Below, piece by piece: positions 39,591-48,110 of a DNA stretch of 48,150 bases. Within the stretch, counting starts at the first letter, position 1. Every line of letters starts with the position of its first letter. The DNA lies in the NCBI GenBank assembly GCA_949288415.1, contig CASEKE010000029.1, forward strand, positions 1 through 48,150, written 5' to 3'. Under the pieces are notes generated by a model. The model was not told the DNA's origin. It did no database searches and saw only the letters and a program-made list of their open reading frames with translations. A program made the position numbers and the translations under genes. This DNA comes from an uncultured Spirochaetales bacterium (GTDB taxonomy: Bacteria; Spirochaetota; Spirochaetia; Sphaerochaetales; Sphaerochaetaceae).

Positions 39591-40783
39591 ACAACATCTT
39601 CATTGACGTCGATTACGCCCAGATATACAAGCACGGACAGAAGATAGGAGGCGATGTGTTCCTCCTTTCCAGGAATCCCGACAACAACCAGATCGTATCC
39701 ACGCTTTCGGATGGTCTTGGAAGCGGGGTCAAGGCCAATGTGCTTGCATCTCTGACTGCGCACATGGCTCATAAGCTGTCGTTCTCCCCGATAGATCTCG
39801 ATCACTCGGCCGAGATCATCATGAATACTCTTCCTGTCTGCAAGGAAAGGAAGATAAGCTATTCGACGTTCACCATTGCGGATATCCGCTACAAGGAGAA
39901 CATGGAGAACATCGAGGTCAATCTGGTCGAATACGACAATCCCCTGTCCCTGAGGTTCTCCGGTCCGGATCCGATATCCTGGGAGAGGACCAAGAGAGAG
40001 CTTCAGAGGGCCGCCGCATTCAAGAAGGAGGTAATCCAGCATTCATCCTTCAGGATGGACATAGGAGAGCGCCTTGTGATGTTTTCCGACGGAGTCACGC
40101 AGTCCGGTCTAGGGAAGTCGCTTCCTCTCGGATGGAGACTCGACGGAGTGAGAAAATTCGTATCCGAGGAGATAAAGGCCAACCCGGACATTTCCTCAAG
40201 GGAGCTCTCCAGGGCCATAGTGCAGAAAGCCTGTGCTCTCGATGGACTATGCAGCAAGGACGACATCACTTGTGTCGTCGTCTACATCAGGCGACCCAGA
40301 CGCACTCTTGTGGTCACCGGCCCTCCGTTCACGAAGGAAGCTGACGAGGTGCTCGGCGAGAAGATCCGGGCATTCCAGGGGAGGAAGATCGTTTCCGGCG
40401 GAACGACAGCCCTGATCGTTTCCAGGCTTTTCAACAAGAAGCTTACGGTCGATTTGAGTTGCTGGTCGCCGGACGTTCCTCCTGCTTCGAAGATGGAGGG
40501 CATAGATCTTGTCACCGAAGGAATGTTGACGCTGTCGAAGGTTGCCACTATCCTTGAGAAAAAGCAGAATCTCGCCGATCTGCCGAACGATCCGGCAAAA
40601 AAATTCGTCGAGATACTTCTAGATTCGGATCAGGTTCACTTCATAGTGGGAACGAAGATAAACGAGGCGCACCAGGATCCGAACATACCGGTGGAAATCG
40701 GAATCAGAAGAACGATCATCGGGCGACTGAGAAAGGCGCTTGAAGAAATCTATATTAAGGAAACTTCGCAAGAATATCTGTAG
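39587..40783 (+). CDS. SpoIIE/PP2C-type serine phosphatase
   Basis: 398 residues. The N-terminal 235 residues form a PP2C/SpoIIE fold: GGDVFLLSR (metal-binding Asp about residue 23), STLSDGLGSGVKAN (about 44-57, second metal site), MFSDGVTQSG (about 165) and KDDITCVVVY (about 225). The remainder (about 236-395) is a separate domain (TLVVTGPPFTKEADEVL, GGTTALIVSRL, VTEGMLTLSKVATILE) of unknown function, seen by me only in this genetic setting. It starts inside the end of the HydS-like gene (ATGA), so it likely acts on its signal. Confidence 0.88.
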   Translation: MNNIFIDVDYAQIYKHGQKIGGDVFLLSRNPDNNQIVSTLSDGLGSGVKANVLASLTAHMAHKLSFSPIDLDHSAEIIMNTLPVCKERKISYSTFTIADIRYKENMENIEVNLVEYDNPLSLRFSGPDPISWERTKRELQRAAAFKKEVIQHSSFRMDIGERLVMFSDGVTQSGLGKSLPLGWRLDGVRKFVSEEIKANPDISSRELSRAIVQKACALDGLCSKDDITCVVVYIRRPRRTLVVTGPPFTKEADEVLGEKIRAFQGRKIVSGGTTALIVSRLFNKKLTVDLSCWSPDVPPASKMEGIDLVTEGMLTLSKVATILEKKQNLADLPNDPAKKFVEILLDSDQVHFIVGTKINEAHQDPNIPVEIGIRRTIIGRLRKALEEIYIKETSQEYL

Positions 40784-40792
40784 GAGGATAAA

Positions 40793-41050
40793 ATGAAGAA
40801 GTCGAAAGTAAAAGTCAGAATTTGTCTTGGAACGGCATGCTTTGTCCAGGGCGGAGCGGATCTCCTGCTCTACAATGATTTCCTTGACCCGGCAATTCTC
40901 GCCGACTGCGAGATCGAAGGATGCTCATGCCTCGAGCAGTGCAAGCTCGGCGGCGGATCGGCTCCGTTCGTGGAAATCAACGGCAAGATCTATGACGGTG
41001 TTACTCAGGAGCGCTTCTGCAAGCTCCTTGCCGAGGCGGTAAAGGAATGA
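40793..41050 (+). CDS. Second thioredoxin-like 2Fe-2S ferredoxin
   Basis: 85 residues with CLGTACFVQGG (Cys11, Cys16) and EGCSCLEQCKLGG (Cys45/47/51). It carries one more Cys than the partner at 37554. AGGAGG stands 5-6 bases before the start, in a 9-base gap after the phosphatase. The next hydrogenase gene overlaps its stop as ATGA (41047-41050). It is a likely electron partner for that hydrogenase. Confidence 0.84.
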   Translation: MKKSKVKVRICLGTACFVQGGADLLLYNDFLDPAILADCEIEGCSCLEQCKLGGGSAPFVEINGKIYDGVTQERFCKLLAEAVKE

Positions 41051-42489
41051 TCGAAATCAACAACCAGTACACTCTAATGAAAAGGAAGATCGACACGGAG
41101 GTGGTTCGAAGTTTCTTCAATGGTACGATCCTTGAGGAAATCGACAGACTGCCTTTCAAGATCATTCCCAAAGATAGAGTCCCTTCTCGTTGTTGCATCT
41201 ACAAGGAGAGGGCTTTGGTCCGATACAGGATCCTCTCTCTTCTCGGTGTGGATCTGGAAAAGGACGACGATGAGCTCAAACCCCTCAGCGCATACGTCAA
41301 GGACGTGCTTGAAAGGGACGAGCCATCTCTTCCTCTCCTGACCACAATAAAGAGCGGTTGCTATGCCTGTCCGAAAGACCAGTACAAGGTGTCGGATGCC
41401 TGTAGAGGATGTTTCGCACGTCCTTGCATGGCCAATTGTCCGAAAGATGCAATCGTCTTCATAAACGGACAGGCACATATCCAGGAAGATCGCTGCATAC
41501 GTTGCGGCAAATGCATGGAGGTATGTCCGTTCCATGCAGTCGTGCATATCCCAGTTCCGTGCGAGGAGGCATGTCCCGTCGGCGCCATCAGGAAAAACGA
41601 TGCCGGAGTGGTCGAAGTGGACCATTCGAAGTGCATCGGATGCGGAAAGTGCGTGAGATCCTGCCCGTTCGGGGCTATCGAGGAACGCAGCGAGCTTTTC
41701 CATGTACTGAAGATGCTCAAGGGCGGAGAGAAGGTCGTTGCCATGATCGCTCCGGCGATCGACGGCCAGTTCCCGGGCAATCTGGGCCAGATAAAGGCTG
41801 CGATCGAAAAGGTCGGATTTTCCGAGGTTTTCGAAGTCGCGGAAGGAGCCGAGGTCACGAGCGTCAAGGAAGGTGAAGAGCTTCTTGAAAAGATGAAGGC
41901 AGGTCATGGATACATGACGACTTCCTGTTGCCCATCGTACATGGAGCTCATCGACAAGCATCTGGGGTTCCTCAAGGATCGCAAGAGCGATTCCCTGTCT
42001 CCGATGGGATACTCTGCGGCGATATGCAAGAAACGCTGGCCAGGATGCAGGACTGTGTTCATAGGCCCATGCCTTGCAAAGAGGGTCGAGGCCGCGAAGT
42101 TCGACGACATCGACGGTGTCATCACATTTGCCGAACTTGCCGCGATGTTCATGGCCAAGGACATAGATGTCAAGGAGATGGTCGGAGACGAGACAGCTGA
42201 CGTTTCCGCTTTCGAGGACTGCCGAGAATACGCGGTGACAGGCGGAGTTGCAGGCTGTGTCCTCGGTCGTGTATCCGATCCCTCGAGCATAAGAATCATG
42301 AATATCGACGGTCTGGACAAAAAGACCGTGCGTCTTATGAATACATGGCAACGTAAGGCGCCGGATGCGGATCTTGTGGAGGTCATGTGTTGCCAGGGCG
42401 GATGCATAGCAGGCCCGGGTACCATCGTGAAGCCTCAGGTCGCGTTGCGTCTCAGAGCAGCCAACAAGGCAGCTTCGAAGAAGGCCTGA
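41047..42489 (+). CDS. [FeFe]-hydrogenase, group-B-like monomeric catalytic form
   Basis: 480 residues. Cysteine clusters in order: CYACPKD and CRGCFARPCMANC (about 105-131), 4Fe-4S CIRCGKCMEVC (Cys150/153/156/160), and CIGCGKCVRSC (Cys196/199/202/206). The H-cluster domain has L1 TTSCCPSY (Cys294, Cys295), L2 GPCLAKR (Cys342) and L3 EVMCCQGGCIAGPG (Cys448/449/453). All cluster ligands are present, unlike the HydS-like protein. It should produce or take up H2 with ferredoxin-type partners. L3 ending GPG and the CC at L1 suit group B. Maturation genes are not in the window. Its stop overlaps the next start (TGATG). Confidence 0.92.
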   Translation: MIEINNQYTLMKRKIDTEVVRSFFNGTILEEIDRLPFKIIPKDRVPSRCCIYKERALVRYRILSLLGVDLEKDDDELKPLSAYVKDVLERDEPSLPLLTTIKSGCYACPKDQYKVSDACRGCFARPCMANCPKDAIVFINGQAHIQEDRCIRCGKCMEVCPFHAVVHIPVPCEEACPVGAIRKNDAGVVEVDHSKCIGCGKCVRSCPFGAIEERSELFHVLKMLKGGEKVVAMIAPAIDGQFPGNLGQIKAAIEKVGFSEVFEVAEGAEVTSVKEGEELLEKMKAGHGYMTTSCCPSYMELIDKHLGFLKDRKSDSLSPMGYSAAICKKRWPGCRTVFIGPCLAKRVEAAKFDDIDGVITFAELAAMFMAKDIDVKEMVGDETADVSAFEDCREYAVTGGVAGCVLGRVSDPSSIRIMNIDGLDKKTVRLMNTWQRKAPDADLVEVMCCQGGCIAGPGTIVKPQVALRLRAANKAASKKA

Positions 42490-42974
42490 TGTTCACGCCG
42501 TTCGAACATGCCGGAAATGTCGAGGAGGACGACAGGCTCTTTCTTGAGCTTGCTTCCTCCTACGTTGTCGGAGGCGGGACGATGTATTCCCTGATAGGTA
42601 CCATGGCAAATCTTTCTGCGCTCATGGGCTGGTATCTGGAAAATGTGAACTGGACCGGGTTCTACCTGTTCGACGGTACGAAACTCAGACTCGGACCGTT
42701 CCAGGGAGAACCTGCATGTCTCGAGATTCCTCTTGGCAAGGGCGTCTGCGGAACTGCGGCCTTGTCCGGAAGGACGCTGGTCGTGGAAGATGTGCACGCC
42801 TTTGCAGGGCATATCGCATGTTCATCGGCATCCCGGAGCGAGATTGTCGTCCCGATTCACGACGGAAAAGGGAACCTTGTCGGCGTCATCGATGTCGACA
42901 GTCCTGCAATCGGTCGTTTTTCCGATCGCGAGGTACGCCTTCTCGAGGCTTTGGCAAAACTCGTTGTTGCATAA
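42489..42974 (+). CDS. msrC: Free methionine-(R)-sulfoxide reductase (GAF-domain fRMsr)
   Basis: 161 residues. The start at 42489 overlaps the hydrogenase stop by one base. It is a single GAF domain with signatures NVNWTGFYLF, LGPFQGEPACLEIPLGKGVCG and VEDVHAFAGHIACSSASRSE (second shortened). Cys77, Cys87 and Cys111 have the same spacing (10 and 24) as the redox-active cysteines of E. coli fRMsr. It repairs free oxidised methionine. Placement after hydrogenase genes suggests oxygen-damage defence within an anaerobic redox operon. Confidence 0.92.
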   Translation: MFTPFEHAGNVEEDDRLFLELASSYVVGGGTMYSLIGTMANLSALMGWYLENVNWTGFYLFDGTKLRLGPFQGEPACLEIPLGKGVCGTAALSGRTLVVEDVHAFAGHIACSSASRSEIVVPIHDGKGNLVGVIDVDSPAIGRFSDREVRLLEALAKLVVA

Positions 42975-43007
42975 AAGTCCCGATATGATTATCCTTATGC
43001 TATCGGC

Positions 43008-43294
43008 TATGACGAAGACGAGTAATGTCCGGAGCTGCCGCTGAGAGGATGTCCGTTCGGGTTTTCCCGTCTGGGTGAGAGACATCCGGGGCAAAGACAT
43101 GAAAACCACTTCCGAGCTGCAAGGTGGAAAGGAAACGAGTATATCTTGCCGTACAACTACGTAAGTGTTCAAAGAGCGTCCCCTTTCTACGAGGGGGAAG
43201 CAAGGTGGGACCGCGGAATTGCAAATGCCTTTGCAGTTTCGTCCTTGCGCATCGTTGCGAAAGGATGAGACTGGAAAGGCTTTTTTCTTTTTTT
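43008..43294 (+). promoter_or_regulatory. T-box riboswitch, threonine-specific, upstream of thrS
   Basis: A full T-box leader. Stem I begins near the GACGAAGACGAGTA segment (43011). The specifier region GAAAACCACT (43101-43110) presents ACC (43105-43107), a Thr codon. The T-box sequence AGGTGGGACCGCGG is at 43203-43216. The terminator hairpin then ends in T-runs just before the thrS ribosome-binding site. Uncharged tRNA-Thr should stabilise the antiterminator and allow reading into thrS. A -10-like TATGAT lies at 42984-42989. Confidence 0.92.
43227..43294 (+). terminator. T-box terminator hairpin
   Basis: Long stem: GCCTTT/AAAGGC outside, GTTTCGTCCTT/AAGGATGAGAC within (wobble pairs), CGCA/TGCG at the tip, followed by TTTTTTCTTTTTTT (43281-43294). 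It directly precedes AGGAGG of thrS. Confidence 0.85.
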
Positions 43295-43307
43295 AGGAGG
43301 AAACTAT

Positions 43308-45044
43308 ATGGCTGATGATGTAAAGCTGGAGATGATCAGACACTCCATGGCCCATGTGATGGCAGAGGCCGTGCTCGAGATGTTTCCGACGGCCCAGATC
43401 GCTATCGGGCCTGCGATCGAGAACGGATTCTACTATGATTTCGACCTTCCTCGTTCGCTGACCGACGACGATCTCGCCGAGATCACCGAGAGGATGAAGA
43501 AAATCATCCATTCCGACAAGGAATTCAAAAGGAGTGTCGTTTCACGCGACGAGGCAAGAGAGCTTTTCAAGGACCAGAAATACAAGCTGGAGCTCCTCGA
43601 TGCAATCGAGGAAGGCGCCGAGATATCCATCTACAACCAAGGCGGATTCACCGATCTCTGCCGTGGACCTCACGTAGCTTCCACAAAGGATCTCAATGCC
43701 GATGCGTTCAAATTGCTTTCGGTCGCAGGTGCCTATTGGAGAGGAAAGGAGACAAACCCCATGCTCACCAGAATCTACGGTACCGCATGGAGGACTCCGA
43801 AGGATCTCAGACTCTATCTCGACCATCTTGCGGACATCGAGAAGAGAGATCACAGGAAACTCGGCAAGGAGCTCGATCTTTTCTCTTTGCACGAGGAGGC
43901 AGGCCCCGGTCTTGTATACTGGCATCCGAAAGGAGCGAGAATCCGTCAGGTCATCGAGAATTTCTGGCGCGAGGAGCACTACAAGAATGGCTACGAAATG
44001 GTCTACACTCCGCATGTAGGAAAGTCATGGCTGTGGGAGACATCCGGACATCTAGGATTCTACAAGGATTCCATGTATCCGCCGATGGAGATGGACAACA
44101 TGGACTACTATGTGAAGCCGATGAACTGCCCGTTCCACATCATGATCTACCAGAACAGCAAAAAGAGCTACAGGGATCTTCCTTGCAGGTGGGCTGAGCT
44201 CGGAACCGTTTACAGATACGAAAAGGCCGGAGCTCTTCATGGCCTGATGAGGGTCAGAGGCTTCACTCAGGACGACGCACATCTGATCGTCACACCGGAC
44301 CAGATGGATGACGAGATCATGGAGGTTCTGCGTTTCTCGCTCTACATGCTCCATTCCTTCGGTTTCAACGATATCCATGCATACATCTCCACAAAGCCGG
44401 AAAAGAGTGTCGGCGAGCAGGAGAAGTGGGATGCGGCTACGGAGGCCTTGAAGCGTGCGGTCGAGAAGGAAGGTCTTGAATATGACATCGACGAGGGCGG
44501 TGGCGCCTTCTATGGTCCGAAGATCGACCTCAAGATAAAGGATGCGATCGGCAGAGAGTGGCAACTTTCGACGGTCCAGTTCGATTTCAACCTGCCTGAA
44601 AGGTTCAAGCTTACATTCGTGGACAAGGACGGCGTGGAAAAGAGACCGTACATGATCCATAGGGCCTTGCTTGGATCGATCGAGAGATTCTTCGGAGTGC
44701 TGCTCGAGCATTATGCCGGAGCGTTCCCTCCTTGGCTCAGCCCGGATCAGGTCGCTGTGATTCCTGTTGCGGAAGTCGGAAACGACTACGCAAAGGATAT
44801 CGAGAAGAAGCTCAGGAATCTCGGTTTCAGAGCATTCTCCGATCTTTCCAGCGACAGAATGAATGCGAAGATCAGAAAGGCCCAGCAGCAGAAGGTTCCG
44901 TATATGCTCATCATCGGTGAAAAGGAGATGGCCAACGGTACTGTCTCTGTAAGGTACAGGAACGGAAAGCAGGCCTTCGGAGTGCCTTTCGACGACTTCG
45001 TCAAGGAGCTGTCCGACAAGGTTGCCTCGAAGGAGCAACTTTGA
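43308..45044 (+). CDS. thrS: Threonyl-tRNA synthetase
   Basis: 578 residues, about 60 shorter than the common form: the N-terminal TGS domain is absent and the protein opens with the editing domain (HSMAHVMAEAVLEMF, then GFYYDFDLP). The catalytic core has KPMNCPFHIMIY (zinc Cys), RVRGFTQDDAHL (motif 2) and RALLGSIERFFGVLLEH (motif 3). The C-terminal anticodon-binding domain is PWLSPDQVAVIPV and beyond. AGGAGG is 6 bases before the start. It is regulated by the T-box above. Its stop overlaps the M32 start (TGATG). Confidence 0.95.
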   Translation: MADDVKLEMIRHSMAHVMAEAVLEMFPTAQIAIGPAIENGFYYDFDLPRSLTDDDLAEITERMKKIIHSDKEFKRSVVSRDEARELFKDQKYKLELLDAIEEGAEISIYNQGGFTDLCRGPHVASTKDLNADAFKLLSVAGAYWRGKETNPMLTRIYGTAWRTPKDLRLYLDHLADIEKRDHRKLGKELDLFSLHEEAGPGLVYWHPKGARIRQVIENFWREEHYKNGYEMVYTPHVGKSWLWETSGHLGFYKDSMYPPMEMDNMDYYVKPMNCPFHIMIYQNSKKSYRDLPCRWAELGTVYRYEKAGALHGLMRVRGFTQDDAHLIVTPDQMDDEIMEVLRFSLYMLHSFGFNDIHAYISTKPEKSVGEQEKWDAATEALKRAVEKEGLEYDIDEGGGAFYGPKIDLKIKDAIGREWQLSTVQFDFNLPERFKLTFVDKDGVEKRPYMIHRALLGSIERFFGVLLEHYAGAFPPWLSPDQVAVIPVAEVGNDYAKDIEKKLRNLGFRAFSDLSSDRMNAKIRKAQQQKVPYMLIIGEKEMANGTVSVRYRNGKQAFGVPFDDFVKELSDKVASKEQL

Positions 45045-46555
45045 TGACCGACAGACAGGCATTGGAACTCCTGCGCAAGGAGGATGAGCATCTTGTGGTG
45101 CTTTCCCATGCGATTGCTGTGCTTGGATGGGATTTCGAGACAGGAAGTCCTGAAAAAGCTTCCGACGAGAGAGCAGAGCAGATTACTCTGCTCTCTGTGA
45201 TCCAGCATGAGGAGATTGTCGGCGAAAAGATATCTTCACTTCTCGATTCCATCAGGAACGAAAGCGATTTCTCTCCTGCGGAGAAGGCGCTGGCAAGGGA
45301 GTGGCGGAGGACTGTCGCCAGGGAAAAGGCCATTCCTGCTTCCCTGGTCGAGCGGATGTCGCTTCTTGAGTCAAAAGGCCATGTGTGTTGGCTCGAGGCC
45401 AGGGAGAAGAACGATTTCGCGATCTTTCTGCCCGTCCTTTCCGAGATCGTCGAGGCTCAGAAGGAAATGGCTGCTCTGATTGCGCCGGACAGGAAGCTGT
45501 ACGATGCGCTTCTGGATCTTTACGAGCCTGGAATTACAATGGCGGATATCGATCCTCTGTTCGACAGGTTGGAGGTCGAGATCCACGCCATCATGGATAG
45601 GATAGGGGAGAGATCCGCTGCGGTCGATGACGGTTTTCTCAAGGCTCCTTACGACGAGCAGGCACTTCATTGTTTCTGCATGGAGCTTGTGGATCGCATG
45701 GGGTTCGATCGGACACGTGGGGCTGTGGGGATATCCGCACATCCGTTCACTACGACTCTGGGCCGGGACGATGTGAGAATCACCACAAGGTATACCGATG
45801 CCAGCCTGTTCGATCCGATCGGGTCTGTGATGCATGAGACGGGACATGCTCTCTACGAGCAGAATACTTCCCTGAATCCGGAGATACGCGGTACAAGTCT
45901 TGCCGATGGCGCCTCGATGGGCATCCATGAGTCGCAATCCCGCTTCTGGGAGAATTTCATCGGCCGAAGCGAAGCTTTCTGGAAAGGGCAGTATCCAGCC
46001 CTCAAGGAGGCTATTCCTTCTCTGGCGGATATTCCCCTTGAGAATTTCCTTCGCGCCGTGAACAGAAGTTGCCCGTCTGCGATAAGGGTCAATGCCGACG
46101 AATTGACATATTCCCTGCACATAATCCTACGCTATCGCATCGAAAAGGCGCTCTTCGATGGAAGTCTCTCCGTCTCCGATATTCCAGAGGCGTGGAACAG
46201 AATGTCCGGGAGCATCGTAAGATATGTTCCCAAGAACGATTCGGAGGGGTGCCTGCAGGATGTCCATTGGGCTCAAGGGTCATTCGGATATTTTCCGACG
46301 TATGCGCTCGGTAATATATATGCCGCGATGTTCCACGAGAAGCTCTGTTCCGATCTGGGCGGTCGTGAGGAGCTTGACAAATGTCTTGTATCCGGCGATT
46401 TTGCCAGGATAGCATCATGGCAGAAGGAAAAAATATGGTATAATGGAAAAGTACATATGCCCAAGGATCTGCTCGCCATGGTTACGGGGAAAGAGCCGAC
46501 CTTGGATCCGTACATCCGTTATCTGAATGATAAGTTCGACAAAATGTTCGACTGA
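45044..46555 (+). CDS. Carboxypeptidase Taq, M32 family metallopeptidase
   Basis: 503 residues, the family's usual length. The zinc motif HETGH (in SVMHETGHALYEQN, about residue 266) and downstream GIHESQSRFWEN (third ligand Glu) are intact. DVRITTRY, just upstream, and IRVNADELTYSLHIILRY are M32-specific. It removes C-terminal amino acids from peptides, probably in the cytoplasm. ATG 45044 overlaps the thrS stop by one base, so it is under the same T-box. Confidence 0.93.
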   Translation: MTDRQALELLRKEDEHLVVLSHAIAVLGWDFETGSPEKASDERAEQITLLSVIQHEEIVGEKISSLLDSIRNESDFSPAEKALAREWRRTVAREKAIPASLVERMSLLESKGHVCWLEAREKNDFAIFLPVLSEIVEAQKEMAALIAPDRKLYDALLDLYEPGITMADIDPLFDRLEVEIHAIMDRIGERSAAVDDGFLKAPYDEQALHCFCMELVDRMGFDRTRGAVGISAHPFTTTLGRDDVRITTRYTDASLFDPIGSVMHETGHALYEQNTSLNPEIRGTSLADGASMGIHESQSRFWENFIGRSEAFWKGQYPALKEAIPSLADIPLENFLRAVNRSCPSAIRVNADELTYSLHIILRYRIEKALFDGSLSVSDIPEAWNRMSGSIVRYVPKNDSEGCLQDVHWAQGSFGYFPTYALGNIYAAMFHEKLCSDLGGREELDKCLVSGDFARIASWQKEKIWYNGKVHMPKDLLAMVTGKEPTLDPYIRYLNDKFDKMFD

Positions 46556-46565
46556 GGAGTGTGTG

Positions 46566-47162
46566 ATGAATCTACCAAACAAACTGACCGTGCTCAGGTT
46601 GATCCTGGTTCCTGTATTCTTTCTTGCCTATAGCATTCCCGGATGGTTTGGTCCATCCGTGCAGGTCGTCAGCACCGTTCTTATGCTGATCTGCTATGCG
46701 ACCGCCGAGATCACTGACCTCGTCGACGGCAAGATTGCAAGGAAATACCATCTGGTCACCGATCTTGGAAAGGTTATGGATCCTTTTGCGGATACGCTGT
46801 CCCACCTGACCTTCTTCGTGTGCTTCATGGACAAGGGCATCATGCCCGCATGGTGCTTCATAATCATCATGTGGAGGGAATTCGCGATACTCTTCTCCCG
46901 CATGCTGATGATGAAGGTCGGCAAGGCAATGCCGGCCAACATATGGGGCAAAAGCAAGACATGTCTGTATGCGGCTACCAGCATCCTTTCGATTGCCTAT
47001 ATAGTCGCGGAGACTTTCTTCGATCTAGGATCTGCTTTCGAGACCTGGAGAGCCGTTTTGTACGTGTTCTTCAGTCTTTCGGCAATAGCCTCTCTGATGA
47101 GCTTCATAACGTATATGGTGGACATCGGGAAGAGCAAGGCACTTTCCGGTCTCACAAGATAG
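46566..47162 (+). CDS. pgsA: CDP-diacylglycerol-glycerol-3-phosphate 3-phosphatidyltransferase
   Basis: 198 residues, about five membrane segments. Start ATG 46566 with GAGGAG 6 bases upstream. The CDP-alcohol phosphotransferase motif D-x2-DG-x2-AR-x8-G-x3-D-x3-D is read in DLVDGKIAR and GKVMDPFAD (about 50-77). The N-terminus MNLPNKLTVLRLILVP is the classic PgsA start. It makes phosphatidylglycerol phosphate. This pgsA is unrelated to the poly-gamma-glutamate pgs genes; the shared name is coincidental. Confidence 0.93.
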   Translation: MNLPNKLTVLRLILVPVFFLAYSIPGWFGPSVQVVSTVLMLICYATAEITDLVDGKIARKYHLVTDLGKVMDPFADTLSHLTFFVCFMDKGIMPAWCFIIIMWREFAILFSRMLMMKVGKAMPANIWGKSKTCLYAATSILSIAYIVAETFFDLGSAFETWRAVLYVFFSLSAIASLMSFITYMVDIGKSKALSGLTR

Positions 47163-47167
47163 CGGAT

Positions 47168-47965
47168 ATGGAAAGATTCGGTGAATTTTCAGGATTCACC
47201 AAGGAGGAAAGGGCCGGGATCCGGTTTGTCGTCAGCGATGTCGATGATACGCTTACAAACGACGGACTGCTTTATCCCGAGGCCCTTTCTGCTTTGTATG
47301 GGATCCGTGAAAGCGGAAGGAAGACGATATTGGTGACCGGAGGTTCTGCCGGTTGGGCCGACATATACATCAGACAGTGGCCTGTCGATGCAGTGATCGC
47401 CGAAAGCGGAGCGCTGATGCTGGCCAAGGTCGATGGGAAAGTGGTATACGACACCAATCCTCTGGTAGCCGGCGATGGGACATTCTTCGATAGAAGAAAA
47501 AGGGTCATGGAAGCCAATTCAGATCTCGTATTCTCGTCCGATCAATACTGCAGGCTCTATGACATTGCCTATGACAGGAACGGGTTGGAAAGAAAGCAAC
47601 TTGCCAGGCTTGTCGATTCGGCCGCGGAAGAAGGCGGGCATGTGCTCGTGAGCAGCATCCACGCAAACGTTCTCATGGGAGATTATGCAAAGGGATCGTC
47701 GCTTAGGGATTTCTATCCGATTCTTGAAGAACGGATAGGGCTGGATGTACCGTTCGACGAGTTTCTTGCTTCCTCGATAGCATTCGGCGATGGACTAAAC
47801 GACCAGGAACTTTTTGCTCTGTTCCCTCGATCGGTCGGAAACGCCCGCGTGGCTAAGAACAGAAACGATTTTTCCTGTCTTCCTCTCTATCTATGCAGCA
47901 AGGAGGGCGGATTTGCTTTCGCCCATGTTATTGCGGATCTAATCCGCAGGGACCATGTTTTATAA
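47168..47965 (+). CDS. HAD-family (Cof/SPP-like) phosphatase
   Basis: 265 residues. Start ATG 47168, 5 bases after pgsA. The nucleophile motif SDVDDTLTNDG (DxDxT-like, about residue 23), VTGGSAGW (motif II) and SIAFGDGLNDQELF (motif IV GDGxND, about 221) are present. The C2-type cap in the middle fits the Cof/sucrose-phosphate-phosphatase group. The position after pgsA allows a role as phosphatidylglycerophosphate phosphatase, but known PGP phosphatases of the HAD type are smaller and of another subgroup, so this is speculation. Confidence 0.82.
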   Translation: MERFGEFSGFTKEERAGIRFVVSDVDDTLTNDGLLYPEALSALYGIRESGRKTILVTGGSAGWADIYIRQWPVDAVIAESGALMLAKVDGKVVYDTNPLVAGDGTFFDRRKRVMEANSDLVFSSDQYCRLYDIAYDRNGLERKQLARLVDSAAEEGGHVLVSSIHANVLMGDYAKGSSLRDFYPILEERIGLDVPFDEFLASSIAFGDGLNDQELFALFPRSVGNARVAKNRNDFSCLPLYLCSKEGGFAFAHVIADLIRRDHVL

Positions 47966-48029
47966 CTTTATATCACATATGAAGTTACGAAAAAGTAGAA
48001 TAAAATTCCAAAAAAATTTTGTAAATCAG

Positions 48030-48059
48030 TTGACACGGCGGTGGGTTTCGTTGTAGATT
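48030..48059 (+). promoter_or_regulatory. Strong promoter at the window end
   Basis: -35 TTGACA (48030-48035, perfect), 18-base spacer, -10 TAGATT (48054-48059, 4/6 match). It is preceded by an A/T-rich stretch (47985-48025) like an UP element. No ribosome-binding site or start follows in the remaining 90 bases. Confidence 0.6.
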
Positions 48060-48099
48060 GTCATGGCATCGCGAGAGCGGTGCAACCACGAGAACAAGA

Positions 48100-48110
48100 G
48101 ATTTTTGACA
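48100..48110 (+). other. BoxA-like sequence, possible rRNA operon leader
   Basis: GATTTTTGACA resembles antitermination BoxA (GTTCTTTGACA type) found ahead of 16S rRNA genes. With the strong promoter just upstream, it suggests that a stable-RNA operon starts beyond the window. The window ends before any rRNA sequence can be recognised. Confidence 0.35.

Noticed and set aside
47932..47948. Hairpin TGCGGAT/ATCCGCA at the end of the HAD gene as a terminator
   Set aside because: It lies inside the coding sequence and the next T-run is 10 bases away and short.
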